From positions 1 through 36,993 of the forward strand of contig JAKBCB010000001.1 of the NCBI GenBank assembly GCA_021808185.1: DNA of 36,993 nt, given 5' to 3'. Under the pieces are notes generated by a model. That model had not been told where the DNA came from and did no database searches. It saw only the letters and a list, made by a program, of their open reading frames with translations. Source of the stretch: Pseudomonadota bacterium. Lineage in GTDB: Bacteria; Pseudomonadota; Alphaproteobacteria; Acetobacterales; Acetobacteraceae. The position numbers and the translations under genes are program-made. Below are positions 1-8,018 of the stretch, one piece after another. Every line of letters begins with the position of its first letter. The stretch's first letter is position 1.

Positions 1-818
1 ACGAAGGCGAAGTTCGCGGTGGCCGCCGTCACCACCGTGGTCACCTCGGCAAAGCGCGGCCGGCCGCGCGGCGCGGGCGGCGGCAGCGCCTTGTGCTGAT
101 CGACCATGTCCAGATGGCGCAGCAGCCCGGCCACGCTGGCCAGCGTCATCGCCACAGTCGGCTCCGCCCAGTGCTGGCCCGCTTCCACCAGCACCGCCGT
201 GGGGGCCGCCGCCGGATCGGCGAAGGCGCCGTAATCGATCATCCGCCGGCCGCTGACATGCCCCTCGTCGGCCACCACCAGATCCGGCTGGCCGATCGCC
301 AGCGCGAGGTCCCGCCCCTTCGCCGTCGCCCCGCTCAGCACCAGCGGCTCGGAGGCCCACAGCATCGAATGCAGGTCGATCAGCACATCCACCGTGTCGA
401 TCAGCGGCCGCATCTCGCGCGCCCGGTCCAGTTCCACCGAGCGGCGCGGGCCATCGAGCACAGGGGCGTCCCAGAGCCGGTTCAGATCCTCCTCGACGAA
501 GCGCGAGGCGGTCGGGTGCGCGGGGTCGAAGCGGTCGAACGCGGCGAGGTTGGCGAACCCCATGGTCAGCCGCCCGTGGCGCGGCCGCAGCCCGGCGGCG
601 AGCAGGCGTTCCAGCACGATGGCGCCGGCGATCTCGTTGCCGTGCACCAGCGAGACCAGCGCCACATGCGGCCCCGGCCGGGCGCCGGCGCGCGTGGTGA
701 AGCCGGGGATGCCGGTGTTGCCGGCCCGCCATGGGCCGAGTTCGGGCGCGCGCAGCGTCACGGTAAAGCGCGGCAGCGGCGGCTGCGCCGGGGCGCCGAG
801 GTCGCCGATCTCCGTCAT
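1..818 (-). CDS. Succinylglutamate desuccinylase/aspartoacylase family protein (3' part outside window)
   Basis: Zinc-dependent deacylase of the AspA/AstE family (M14-like fold), which hydrolyses N-acyl amino acids or related amides. 272 codons are visible, reading off the left edge, so the C-terminus is missing. The zinc motif is clear: VHGNE at residues 58-62 (H59, E62) and a second histidine in DLHSM (H150); EEDLNRLW near 109-116 is the usual substrate-binding stretch, and an LVEAG motif supplies the probable catalytic glutamate. The start is the ATG at 818, which begins MTEIGDLGAP. Upstream is a 118-bp gap with a candidate promoter and an inverted repeat. The substrate cannot be told from sequence; the family includes enzymes for acyl-aspartate, succinyl-glutamate and ectoine-pathway compounds, and no pathway neighbour is present to choose. 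Confidence 0.85.
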   Translation of the reverse strand, partial: MTEIGDLGAPAQPPLPRFTVTLRAPELGPWRAGNTGIPGFTTRAGARPGPHVALVSLVHGNEIAGAIVLERLLAAGLRPRHGRLTMGFANLAAFDRFDPAHPTASRFVEEDLNRLWDAPVLDGPRRSVELDRAREMRPLIDTVDVLIDLHSMLWASEPLVLSGATAKGRDLALAIGQPDLVVADEGHVSGRRMIDYGAFADPAAAPTAVLVEAGQHWAEPTVAMTLASVAGLLRHLDMVDQHKALPPPAPRGRPRFAEVTTVVTAATANFAF

Positions 819-881
819 CGGCGACACCCGCACGGGCGCGGGCGCGTGGCAGCGGAGGCTCGCCGGACGCTCGGAAAAGAG

Positions 882-891
882 TACATTTGTA
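882..891. promoter_or_regulatory. BlaI/CopY-like operator half-site pair (candidate)
   Basis: On the minus strand the sequence reads TACAAATGTA, an inverted repeat that fits the TACAnATGTA core bound by BlaI/MecI/CopY-type winged-helix repressors. It lies in a short AT-rich patch in otherwise GC-rich DNA, two bases downstream of a possible -10 box, and 64 bp before the deacylase start. No BlaI-family gene is in the window, so this is a pattern match only. Confidence 0.3.
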
Positions 892-893
892 GC

Positions 894-921
894 AGTCTAT
901 ACGGGCCGGCGCCGCCGGCAA
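894..921 (-). promoter_or_regulatory. Candidate sigma70-type promoter for the deacylase gene
   Basis: Reading on the minus strand, TTGCCG (916-921) and TAGACT (894-899) are separated by 16 bp; each matches four of six consensus positions. The pair sits in the only non-coding gap before the deacylase gene and directly abuts the TACAAATGTA palindrome. Confidence 0.3.
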
Positions 922-936
922 CCGGGCATCGGCGCG

Positions 937-2139
937 CTAGCCGCCGGGTGCAAATCCCGCCCGCTCGCCCAGCGCCAGCGCCGCGTCGGGGCCGAGCAGG
1001 ATCTCGGTTAGCCGCAGCCGATCCACCGGCGCCAGCGCCGCCGACGCCGCCAGGTGTTCGGCGGCGCGGCGCAGCGGCGCGTCGTCGAACCCGACGCCAC
1101 CGCCCCTGCGGCCGAGCGCCTCCAGCCGCCGCGCCTCCAGCGCCATCGCCTCCATGCCCGCGACCTCCGCATCGTCCACCGCCCCGGCGCCGTCCGGCAG
1201 CAGGCGGGCCAGACCATCGGCGGCGGCCTCCAGCCGCGCACGGCAGGCGCCGTCGAGCCGGCGGCGCACCACCGCCAGCTTGGCCGCGCGGGCTGGACGT
1301 CGCCCGCCCTGCCGTTCCATCGCATCGAGCAGGATCGCGGCGCGGCGCATCGCGGCGGCGTCGCCGGACATGCCGCCCGTGGCCTCCGCGAAGCCGCGCA
1401 ACAGGAAATCGAGCGCGCCATCGACCAGCGATGCGGGCGCGAGGCTCTCGGCCAGCCGCAGCGCGTGGCCGGCGTCCGGCGTGTGCGCCAGCAGCAGCGC
1501 CAGCATCATTTGCAACGCCGCCGCCCCGCCCCGCGCCGCCGATGTCAGCAGCATCCCCGCCAGGCTCGGGTCAGCGGCGGCGTCCGGCTGTTGCGCCAGC
1601 CGGCACAGCGTGGCGCCGTGATCGAGCAGCGCCGCGACGGCGCCGACCAGCGCGGGCAGCGCCGCGGCGTCGATCCGCGTCGCGGCGGCGAAGGCGGGTG
1701 TCGGGTGCCATGCCCGCAGCACCGCCGCCGCATGCGGCCACATCAGATCGCCGACCTCCAGCGCCACCGGCGGCGTCAGCGTGGCCTTGCGCGCCAGCCG
1801 TGCCTGCGCCTCCGTGCCCGACGCGCCCATCGCCGCCACCACGATCGCCGCCAGCGGCGCGAGCAACGGGCGCGGCACGCCGGGTGTCGCGGGCCGCCAG
1901 ACCGGGCCCGGCACGATCAGCGGGTCGAGCGGCTGGAACAGCAGCCGGGTCAGGCTCGGCGGGCGCGGCGGGCGCAGCACGGCCAGGCGCGGGCGCAGCG
2001 GCGCGATCAGCGCGTCGGCCTCCCCGCGCACCGGCAGCGCATCGACCACGCGCAGGATACGCAGCACCCGCGCGTTGTCGGCCGCCGCGACCTCGCCCCG
2101 CAGCCGGTGCGGGTCGGCTGCTCCGCCATCGCCGCTCAT
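937..2139 (-). CDS. Hypothetical protein, Ala/Arg/Leu-rich, probably helical
   Basis: A 400-residue protein I do not recognise. It has no signal peptide; the centre is rich in alanine, leucine and arginine and looks alpha-helical, with short hydrophobic runs (for example PLLAPLAAIVVAAMG around 90-105) that are weak as membrane segments. It starts 10 bp after the stop of the gene at 2150-3298, so the two are very probably one transcript and may act together. G/C-rich third positions and the tight spacing support it as a real gene despite long open frames on the other strand. Function unknown. Confidence 0.7.
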   Translation of the reverse strand: MSGDGGAADPHRLRGEVAAADNARVLRILRVVDALPVRGEADALIAPLRPRLAVLRPPRPPSLTRLLFQPLDPLIVPGPVWRPATPGVPRPLLAPLAAIVVAAMGASGTEAQARLARKATLTPPVALEVGDLMWPHAAAVLRAWHPTPAFAAATRIDAAALPALVGAVAALLDHGATLCRLAQQPDAAADPSLAGMLLTSAARGGAAALQMMLALLLAHTPDAGHALRLAESLAPASLVDGALDFLLRGFAEATGGMSGDAAAMRRAAILLDAMERQGGRRPARAAKLAVVRRRLDGACRARLEAAADGLARLLPDGAGAVDDAEVAGMEAMALEARRLEALGRRGGGVGFDDAPLRRAAEHLAASAALAPVDRLRLTEILLGPDAALALGERAGFAPGG

Positions 2140-2149
2140 TCCGGCCCGC

Positions 2150-3298
2150 TCATCCCGGCCCCGCCGGCGCCAGGGCGCGCAGCCGTTCGTTGCGCGCGAT
2201 CAGGTCGGCGTGGGTGATGCCGGTGCGCCAGTCCTCGGCCATCGGCATGCGCCGCCGGCGCGTCAGCGCGTCGGTTCTGGCGTCGATGTCCAGCCCCGCC
2301 CAGTCGGACGCCTCGCGCGGCAGCATCGGCAGCAGGTGTGTCACCTCGCGCAGCGCCAGCGGCCGGCCGAGCGTGTCCTCGGCCACGCTCCAGACCAGGC
2401 AGATGCGCTCCCAGCCGTCGAGCAGCCAGTCCGGCCTTTCCGCCAGCCGTTCGATCTGCGCGCGCTCGACGCACCAGCGCCGCAGCAGCTTGGGCATGTC
2501 GCCGAGCAGCGCGCGCGCCTGTTCCAGTGCCAGCCGCGCCAGCGCCGTCGCCAGCGCGCACATCTCCTGCACCAGGGCGGTGTCGAGCATGCCGTCCTGC
2601 CCGCGCGCGAACGGCCACTCGCCGATCTCGCCCGGCAGCGCCGCCACCCTGGCGATCAGTGCCGGCAGCGGCGCGCTGTCCGCGTCCGGCCCCGCGCCGA
2701 TGCGCGCGAAGCTCGCGGCGATCTCGCCGACCGCCTGGAACAACTGCTCGGGCGCGCGGCCGATATGCGGGGCGATCACCTCCAGCGCCGCGCGCGCCCG
2801 CCGCGTCACCGCCTCATCCTCCGTCGCCTCGGGCGGCGAGCCGCCGGGCTCGCGCGGTTCCACCGCGCGGATCACCGCCAGCAGCAATTCCAGGTTCATC
2901 GCCAGCAGCGCCCGCGCGTCCTGGGCGCGCGCCGCCGCCGCCGCCGTGGCCGCCGCGCGGCCGGCCAGCCCCTCCTCCGCCACGTCCAACGCGATCCGGC
3001 GCAGCGGCTCCGGGCCGGGCACGGACAGCGCGTCGAATTTCCGGCTGAGCCGGCGGTCGTGCAGGGTCGGGCAGCACAGCGACTGCACGCCCTCCCACGA
3101 GGTGATGTACACGCCCGGCCCGCCAGAGGCATTGGCGACGACCAGTTCCTGCCCGCCGCGCGCCGCGGGGCGCAGCCGCGCGCCGACCAGGAACGGCGTG
3201 GTGAACGGTATGCTGACCCCGCGTTCGAGGAACGTCGCCGGTCGCAAACCGAGGACTGCCTGTAGATCGGGAAGGCGCTGCGCCTGGGGCAACGGCAC
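2150..3298 (-). CDS. Hypothetical protein, first gene of a two-gene unit
   Basis: A 382-residue protein with a GTG start at 3298 and a GGAG about ten bases upstream. The N-terminal 100 residues look like a compact beta-rich domain (SIPFTTPFLVGARLRP, GGPGVYITSWEGVQSL) and the rest is helical, with a tryptophan-rich segment (DWLLDGWERICLVW) near 300. There are no membrane segments and no motif I can assign. It is followed after 10 bp by another unknown gene. Possibly a conserved lineage-specific pair; no function proposed. Confidence 0.7.
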   Translation of the reverse strand: MPLPQAQRLPDLQAVLGLRPATFLERGVSIPFTTPFLVGARLRPAARGGQELVVANASGGPGVYITSWEGVQSLCCPTLHDRRLSRKFDALSVPGPEPLRRIALDVAEEGLAGRAAATAAAAARAQDARALLAMNLELLLAVIRAVEPREPGGSPPEATEDEAVTRRARAALEVIAPHIGRAPEQLFQAVGEIAASFARIGAGPDADSAPLPALIARVAALPGEIGEWPFARGQDGMLDTALVQEMCALATALARLALEQARALLGDMPKLLRRWCVERAQIERLAERPDWLLDGWERICLVWSVAEDTLGRPLALREVTHLLPMLPREASDWAGLDIDARTDALTRRRRMPMAEDWRTGITHADLIARNERLRALAPAGPG

Positions 3299-3383
3299 GC
3301 GATCGGGTGCTCCGGTGAAGTCCCTACTGTCGGCACCTGGAATGAACAGAGGGTTTCCGCGCGCCGGCCGGGCGCGCGCGGCG

Positions 3384-4172
3384 TCAGCGTCCCTGCCAGA
3401 CCGGCTTGCGCTTGGCGATGAAGGCGCGGAACGCGGCCTGGAAATCCTCGGTCTCGACGAAGCCGTTCACCGCCAGATCCTGCTCCGGCGTGATCGGCAG
3501 CGGCCCGCGCAGGGCGCGCAGCGCCGCCTTGTGGAAGCGCGCGGACAGCGGACTGCCCTGCGCGATGCGCCCGGCCAGCGCCATCGCCTCCGCCTCCACC
3601 GCGTCGTCCGCCACCACGCGCGACAGCAGGCCCTTCTCGTAGGCTTCGCGGCCGTTGAAGATGCGGCCCTCGATCAGGATTTCCGCGACCACGCCGGTGC
3701 CGACGGTCTGGATGATCGGGTCGATCTCGGCATACGGGTACCAGATGCCGAGGTTGCGCGCGGTGATGCCGAAGCGGATGCCCTCGCCGCCCACGCGGAA
3801 ATCGCACATCGTGGCGATCCCGGCGCCGCCGCCGAGGCAGAAGCCCCTTATCATCGCCACCACCGGATGCCGGCACAGCCGGATCGACTGCATGGAGGTG
3901 TGCAGCACCTGGGCATACACGTCCTCCAGCGCGCGGGTGCCGCGCTCGGTGGCGAAGGCGGAGATGTCGGCGCCAGCGGAAAACGCTTCCTCCCCCGCGC
4001 CGCGCAGCACCACGCAGCGCAGCCCGTCCTCGGCCGACAGTGCCTCCATCGTGTCCTGCAGGCCGCACCACATCGCCAGGTTGAAGGCGTTGCGCACCTC
4101 CTGGCGGGCAAACGTCACGATGGCGATATCGTCCTGCCGCGTGACCGGCAGATTGGGATGGAAGGTTTTCAT
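3384..4172 (-). CDS. Enoyl-CoA hydratase/isomerase (crotonase) family protein
   Basis: 262-residue crotonase-fold protein, the usual family length. Oxyanion-hole segments are recognisable: AFSAGADISAF near 68-78 and GFCLGGGAGIATMCDF near 111-126. However, the two glutamates used by enoyl-CoA hydratases are not there: the first (in GGGxE) is glycine, and the second (in FGxPE) falls at an alanine in FGITARNLG. It therefore probably binds an acyl-CoA but does not perform classical hydration; decarboxylase, isomerase or hydrolase chemistry is possible. The ATG at 4172 is chosen because CGGAG lies just upstream and family similarity begins there; the open frame continues upstream without meaning. 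A separate AlkA gene lies 37 bp further upstream. Confidence 0.88.
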   Translation of the reverse strand: MKTFHPNLPVTRQDDIAIVTFARQEVRNAFNLAMWCGLQDTMEALSAEDGLRCVVLRGAGEEAFSAGADISAFATERGTRALEDVYAQVLHTSMQSIRLCRHPVVAMIRGFCLGGGAGIATMCDFRVGGEGIRFGITARNLGIWYPYAEIDPIIQTVGTGVVAEILIEGRIFNGREAYEKGLLSRVVADDAVEAEAMALAGRIAQGSPLSARFHKAALRALRGPLPITPEQDLAVNGFVETEDFQAAFRAFIAKRKPVWQGR

Positions 4173-4209
4173 GCAGCACTCCGCGACCGTCGTCGATATT
4201 GGCGGTGTC

Positions 4210-4863
4210 TCATGAGGGACAAAAATCGTCCATGGCCGGCCGGCCCGTGACATGCCGCCAGTGGTGCCACAGCAGCCGCGCCGCCAGCGCCCGGTACGGC
4301 CGCCACGGCTCGGCCAACGCCCGCAGCGCCTTCGGGCCGGGCCGCGCCGGCAGCCGCTTGAGATCCGCCGCCGCCGCCGCGAGCGCGAGGTCGCCGGCCG
4401 GAAACACGTTCTCACGGCCCAGCGCGAACAGCAGGTACACCTCCGCCGTCCACGGCCCCAGCCCGCGCACCGCGACGATGGCCGCCACCGCCGCGTCGTC
4501 CTCCAGCGCGGCGAGGCCCGCCTCGTCGAGCCGCCCGTCGGCGAAGGCGGCGGCGAGCGCCTGGGCATGTGCCACTTTCGGCCGCGACAGCCCGGCCCCG
4601 CGCAATGTCTCCTCCGATTGCGCCAGCATCCCCTCCGGCGTCAGTGCCCCCGGCACTGCCCGCAACCGCCCCCAGATCGCCGCCGCCGCCTGGTTGCTGA
4701 TCTGCTGGCCGACAATCGCCTGCAACAGCCCGGCGAAGCCCGCCGGGCGCACCCGCCAGGGCAGCGGCCCGGCGGCCGCCTCGACGCCGGCCAGATCGGG
4801 ATCGGCGGCGCACAGCGCGTCGAGGCCGGCGCGCGCGGCTTGCGGGGGATGCGGGAAGGCCAC
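4210..4863 (-). CDS. DNA-3-methyladenine glycosylase II (AlkA/HhH-GPD family)
   Basis: Base-excision repair enzyme that removes alkylated bases. About 217 residues from the GTG at 4863. The HhH-GPD signature is complete: FAGLLQAIVGQQISNQAAAA, then VRGLGPWTAEVYLLFALG (helix-hairpin-helix) and FPAGDLAL, whose aspartate is the catalytic residue. AAGGG sits four bases before the chosen GTG; an in-frame ATG at 4944 would add 27 residues and overlap the start of the divergent response-regulator gene by two bases, so the shorter form is preferred. Family members of this short type lack the AlkA N-terminal domain. Adjacent to, and read in the same direction as, the crotonase gene. Confidence 0.88.
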   Translation of the reverse strand: MAFPHPPQAARAGLDALCAADPDLAGVEAAAGPLPWRVRPAGFAGLLQAIVGQQISNQAAAAIWGRLRAVPGALTPEGMLAQSEETLRGAGLSRPKVAHAQALAAAFADGRLDEAGLAALEDDAAVAAIVAVRGLGPWTAEVYLLFALGRENVFPAGDLALAAAAADLKRLPARPGPKALRALAEPWRPYRALAARLLWHHWRHVTGRPAMDDFCPS

Positions 4864-4942
4864 GCCGCCCTTGTGCGTCGCCCGTCCCGGGGATGCAATG
4901 CGGTCGCTGTGAAACGGGCGAAACTGGATTAAGGTACCCGTC

Positions 4943-5704
4943 ATGGGAACCGTTGCCACCGCCACGTCCGCCGCCGCCACCACCAGCACCGCGACGCTTC
5001 CGCATATCCTCGTCATCGACGATGACCGGGAAATTCGCGACCTGCTCGCCCGCTTCCTGGAAAAGCAGCGGTTCCGCGTCACCGCCGTGCGCGACGCGCG
5101 CGAGGCCCGGCGCGCCGTGCCGAACGGCGTTTTCAACCTCGTCGTGCTCGACCTGATGCTGCCGGGTGAAAGCGGCCTGGATTTCGCCCGCTGGCTGCGT
5201 ACCCAGTCCGACGTGCCGATCGTGATGCTGACGGCACTCGGCGAGGAGACCGACCGCATCATCGGCCTCGAACTCGGCGCGGACGACTATCTGGCCAAGC
5301 CATTCAACCCGCGCGAGCTGTTGGCGCGCATCCGCGCCGTGCTACGCCGCGTGGGCGAGGCGGCGACCCGCCAGGAAGCGCCGCCGCGCGCGCTGCGCTT
5401 CGCCGGCTGGACGCTCGAGCCGCAGCGCCGCCGTCTGGTCAGCAACGACGGCGTGGAAGTGCCGCTGACCGGCGGCGAATACGATCTGCTGCTGGCGCTG
5501 GCGGAGCGCGCGAACCGGGTGCTGACGCGCGACATGCTGCTGGACCTGCTGCGCGGGCGGCAGGCCGGTCCGTTCGACCGCGCGATCGATGTCGCGGTCA
5601 GCCGGCTGCGCCGCAAGCTGGAGGATGACGGCCGCCGCTCCCAGCTCATCAAGACCGTGCGCGGCGGCGGCTATGTGCTGGCCGCCGAGGTGGAACGCGA
5701 ATGA
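4943..5704 (+). CDS. OmpR/PhoB-family response regulator
   Basis: 253-residue two-component response regulator. After an unusual Ala/Thr-rich N-terminal tail of about 20 residues comes a receiver domain (21-135) with acidic pocket DDD at 26-28, phospho-acceptor D70 in VVLDLMLPG, conserved T97 and K119 (LAKPFNPREL). A winged-helix DNA-binding domain of OmpR type fills 150-250 (TGGEYDLLLAL, RAIDVAVSRLRRKLEDD, IKTVRGGGYVL). It is followed after 26 bp by its histidine kinase. The arrangement and the kinase architecture resemble OmpR/EnvZ, but targets cannot be predicted. Start: ATG at 4943; the start could also lie slightly further inside, since the tail is poorly conserved in character. Confidence 0.93.
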   Translation: MGTVATATSAAATTSTATLPHILVIDDDREIRDLLARFLEKQRFRVTAVRDAREARRAVPNGVFNLVVLDLMLPGESGLDFARWLRTQSDVPIVMLTALGEETDRIIGLELGADDYLAKPFNPRELLARIRAVLRRVGEAATRQEAPPRALRFAGWTLEPQRRRLVSNDGVEVPLTGGEYDLLLALAERANRVLTRDMLLDLLRGRQAGPFDRAIDVAVSRLRRKLEDDGRRSQLIKTVRGGGYVLAAEVERE

Positions 5705-5730
5705 CCCGCCCCGGCCGGCGCTAGCGCGTC

Positions 5731-7071
5731 ATGCGCCCGCACGGCTGGCCGGGCAGCCTCGCCGGGCGCACCGCCCTGGTGCTGCTGCTCTCGTTGATGC
5801 TGGTGCAGGTCGCCGGCCTGACCATCCATGCGCTCGACCGGGTGGACCTGATCCGCGTGGCGCAGGAGCGCGACGCGGCGGTGCGATCCGTCAGCCTGTA
5901 TCGCAGCGTGCTTCTGGCGCCCACGCCCGAGGCGCAGCGGATGATCGTCAAGGAATTCGACGACCGCGCCGATGCGGATGCAACGCTGTCGGAGACGCTG
6001 CGGCAACCGGACGTGCCGCCGGTCTCGGACCGGCAGATGCACGAGCTGCGGATCGACACCTTGCTGGTGCCGATGCCCGAACAGGACCGGCCGCGGGATT
6101 ACCGCTGGTTCGGCGGCACCCACTATGGCAAGATCGTGGGCGCCATGCGGCTGCCGGCGGGGTCTTGGCTGACCGCGACGGTCTATGTCCCGCCGCCCCG
6201 ACCGTGGCATTCCACCACCTTCCTGATCGCCTTCCTGGTGATGACCGCCGCCGCCGCGGCGCTCACGCTGTGGGCGGTGCGGCGGCTGATCCGCCCGGTG
6301 GCAACCCTCGCCGCCGCCGCCGAACGGCTTGGCCGCGACGTCAACGCGCCCCCGCTGCCGGAGGATGGGCCGACCGAGATCTCCATCGCCGCCGCCGCCT
6401 TCAACGTCATGGCTGCGCGGATGCGCCGGCTGCTGGCCGACCGCAATTTCCTGCTAGTGGCGATCGGCCACGACCTGCGCACCCCCATCACCCGCCTGAA
6501 GCTGCGCTCCGAATACATGGAGGACGAGGAGCAACGGCGGAAAATGCTGCTCGATCTGGAGGAACTCGAAGCGATGGTCTCGGCCACCCTCGCCGTCGGC
6601 CGCGACACCTCGCTCGAAGAACCGATCGCCCCGCTCGACCTCGCCGAACTGGTGCGCACCGTGCTCGACGAGACCGCCGACGCTGTGCCCGAGGCAGCCG
6701 AGCAGTTGCGGTTCGCGGGCCCCGACCATCTGGTGGTGCGCGCCCGCCCGTTCGCGCTGAAGCGGGCGCTCACCAACCTCATCAGCAACGCGGTGAAATA
6801 CGGCGGCTGCGCCGTGGTCACGCTGGACGGGCGGGATGCCCGCCAGATCACGCTGACCATCGATGACGAGGGCCCCGGCATTCCGCCGGCCGACATCGAG
6901 CGGCTGTTCCAGCCGTTCCAGCGCCTGGAAACCAGCCGCAACCGGGAGACCGGCGGCATCGGTCTTGGCCTGACCATCGCGCGCAACATCCTGCGCGCGC
7001 ATGGCGGGGACGTGCTGCTCGGCAACCGCCCAGCCGGCGGCGCGCGCGCCACCGTGATCCTGCCGGCGTAG
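5731..7071 (+). CDS. EnvZ-like sensor histidine kinase
   Basis: 446-residue inner-membrane kinase partnered with the regulator just upstream. Membrane segments at about 14-34 and 162-182 flank a periplasmic sensor domain of roughly 125 residues. A HAMP domain follows (183-236, RLIRPVATLAAAAERLG). The dimerisation/phospho-acceptor box is GHDLRTPITRLKLR with H247; the ATPase domain shows an N box (NLISNAVKYGG), DEGPGIP, and GGIGLGLTIA. Its stop codon meets the stop of the minus-strand gene at 7072 with no gap, so the two transcription units converge head-on. Confidence 0.93.
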   Translation: MRPHGWPGSLAGRTALVLLLSLMLVQVAGLTIHALDRVDLIRVAQERDAAVRSVSLYRSVLLAPTPEAQRMIVKEFDDRADADATLSETLRQPDVPPVSDRQMHELRIDTLLVPMPEQDRPRDYRWFGGTHYGKIVGAMRLPAGSWLTATVYVPPPRPWHSTTFLIAFLVMTAAAAALTLWAVRRLIRPVATLAAAAERLGRDVNAPPLPEDGPTEISIAAAAFNVMAARMRRLLADRNFLLVAIGHDLRTPITRLKLRSEYMEDEEQRRKMLLDLEELEAMVSATLAVGRDTSLEEPIAPLDLAELVRTVLDETADAVPEAAEQLRFAGPDHLVVRARPFALKRALTNLISNAVKYGGCAVVTLDGRDARQITLTIDDEGPGIPPADIERLFQPFQRLETSRNRETGGIGLGLTIARNILRAHGGDVLLGNRPAGGARATVILPA

Positions 7072-7359
7072 CTACCCCAGCAGTTCCGCCGCCAGCGCCG
7101 CCCATTCGGGCGCCAACGCCCCGCTCGCCACCGGCCGCCCCGCCCGGCGGTACCAGTAGCCGGCGTTGCCGAGGTCGCCCTCCTCGCGGTGCAGATAGGC
7201 GTGCACCGCCGCCCCCGCCGCGTCGTGCTGATCCTGCGCGCAGCCATGCGCGCGGTCCCAGTCGCCCTTGGCGTCCCACCACAGCGCGGCCAGCGCCAGC
7301 GAAAGGCCCGGCGGCGGTGCCGCATCGGCGAGGGTGGCGCGGAAGGCCGCGAGGTTCAT
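7072..7359 (-). CDS. Small hypothetical protein (last gene of three-gene unit)
   Basis: A 95-residue soluble protein starting MNLAAFRATL, with several tryptophans and histidines (ALWWDAKGDWDRAHGCAQD, AYLHREEGDLGNAGYWYRRAG). The pattern WDRAHxxAQ...AYLHRxEGDxxNAxYWYRRAG is one I associate with a small conserved proteobacterial family of unknown function, with a TPR-like look. Its ATG overlaps the stop of the racemase-like gene by four bases (ATGA), so it is translationally coupled to it. Confidence 0.8.
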   Translation of the reverse strand: MNLAAFRATLADAAPPPGLSLALAALWWDAKGDWDRAHGCAQDQHDAAGAAVHAYLHREEGDLGNAGYWYRRAGRPVASGALAPEWAALAAELLG

Positions 7360-8018
7360 CGCCGCTCCCCCTCCAGCAGCCGTCGTAGCTTGCGTACGGC
7401 CGACTCCGGCGTCGTGAGCACCGGCAGTCCCGTCGCCTCGGCAACGGCGCCCGCTGCGCGCGCGAGGCTGAACTGGGCCAGCGCGATCACCGCGCAGCCG
7501 CCGAGCCGCCGAGCCGCCGCCGCCGCCAGCGCGTCGTGGCGCTCCGCGTCGCCGGCATCGAGCGCCGCCAGCGCTCCCTCGGCCAGACACGGCAGCACAT
7601 CCACCCCGGGCGCGAATTCCGCCGGCATGGCGGCAAGCGTGGGCGCGAAGGTCGCGAGCAGCCCGATCCGCCCGCCGGGGCCGGCCAGCGCCTGTGCCTC
7701 CTCGACCATCGCCTCGTTCGGTCGCAGCACCGGCAACGGCGCCAGCGCCTCGGCGCAGGCCGCGATGGCCGGGCCGAAGGCCGAGCAGGTGAACAGAATC
7801 CCGTCCGCCCCGCAGGTCTTCGCGTAAGCCGACAGGGTCAGGAACCGCCCGGTCATCGCCGGCGTCAGCGCCCCTGCCGCCGCCAGATCGGCCGACAGCG
7901 AATCGTCCAGCAGATTGGCCAGCCGCGCCCCGGGCCACAGCCGGGCAAACGCCGCCTCGACCGGTGCGACCGAATGGCGCAGCGCATGGATCAGCGCGAT
8001 GCGGGGCGGGGCGCTCAT
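7356..8018 (-). CDS. Aspartate/glutamate racemase superfamily protein
   Basis: 220-residue protein of the Asp/Glu/hydantoin racemase fold. The first catalytic cysteine is present in GILFTCSAFGP (C78). At the place where classical racemases have the second cysteine (GCT/GCTE) it reads VIALAQFSLARA (residues 177-187), so a two-base racemisation using two cysteines is doubtful. It overlaps its upstream neighbour by four bases and its downstream neighbour by four, a tightly coupled unit. It may be a decarboxylase or isomerase of the superfamily; substrate unknown. Confidence 0.85.
   Translation of the reverse strand: MSAPPRIALIHALRHSVAPVEAAFARLWPGARLANLLDDSLSADLAAAGALTPAMTGRFLTLSAYAKTCGADGILFTCSAFGPAIAACAEALAPLPVLRPNEAMVEEAQALAGPGGRIGLLATFAPTLAAMPAEFAPGVDVLPCLAEGALAALDAGDAERHDALAAAAARRLGGCAVIALAQFSLARAAGAVAEATGLPVLTTPESAVRKLRRLLEGERR

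Noticed and set aside
93..4250. A 1385-codon open frame on the plus strand
   Set aside because: It lies opposite five genes with recognisable families or good coding bias; its product is Arg/His/Pro/Gln-rich and meaningless, an effect of high GC.
4864..5262. N-terminal extension of the AlkA frame
   Set aside because: It would read through the response-regulator gene on the other strand; the glycosylase domain starts at about 4863.
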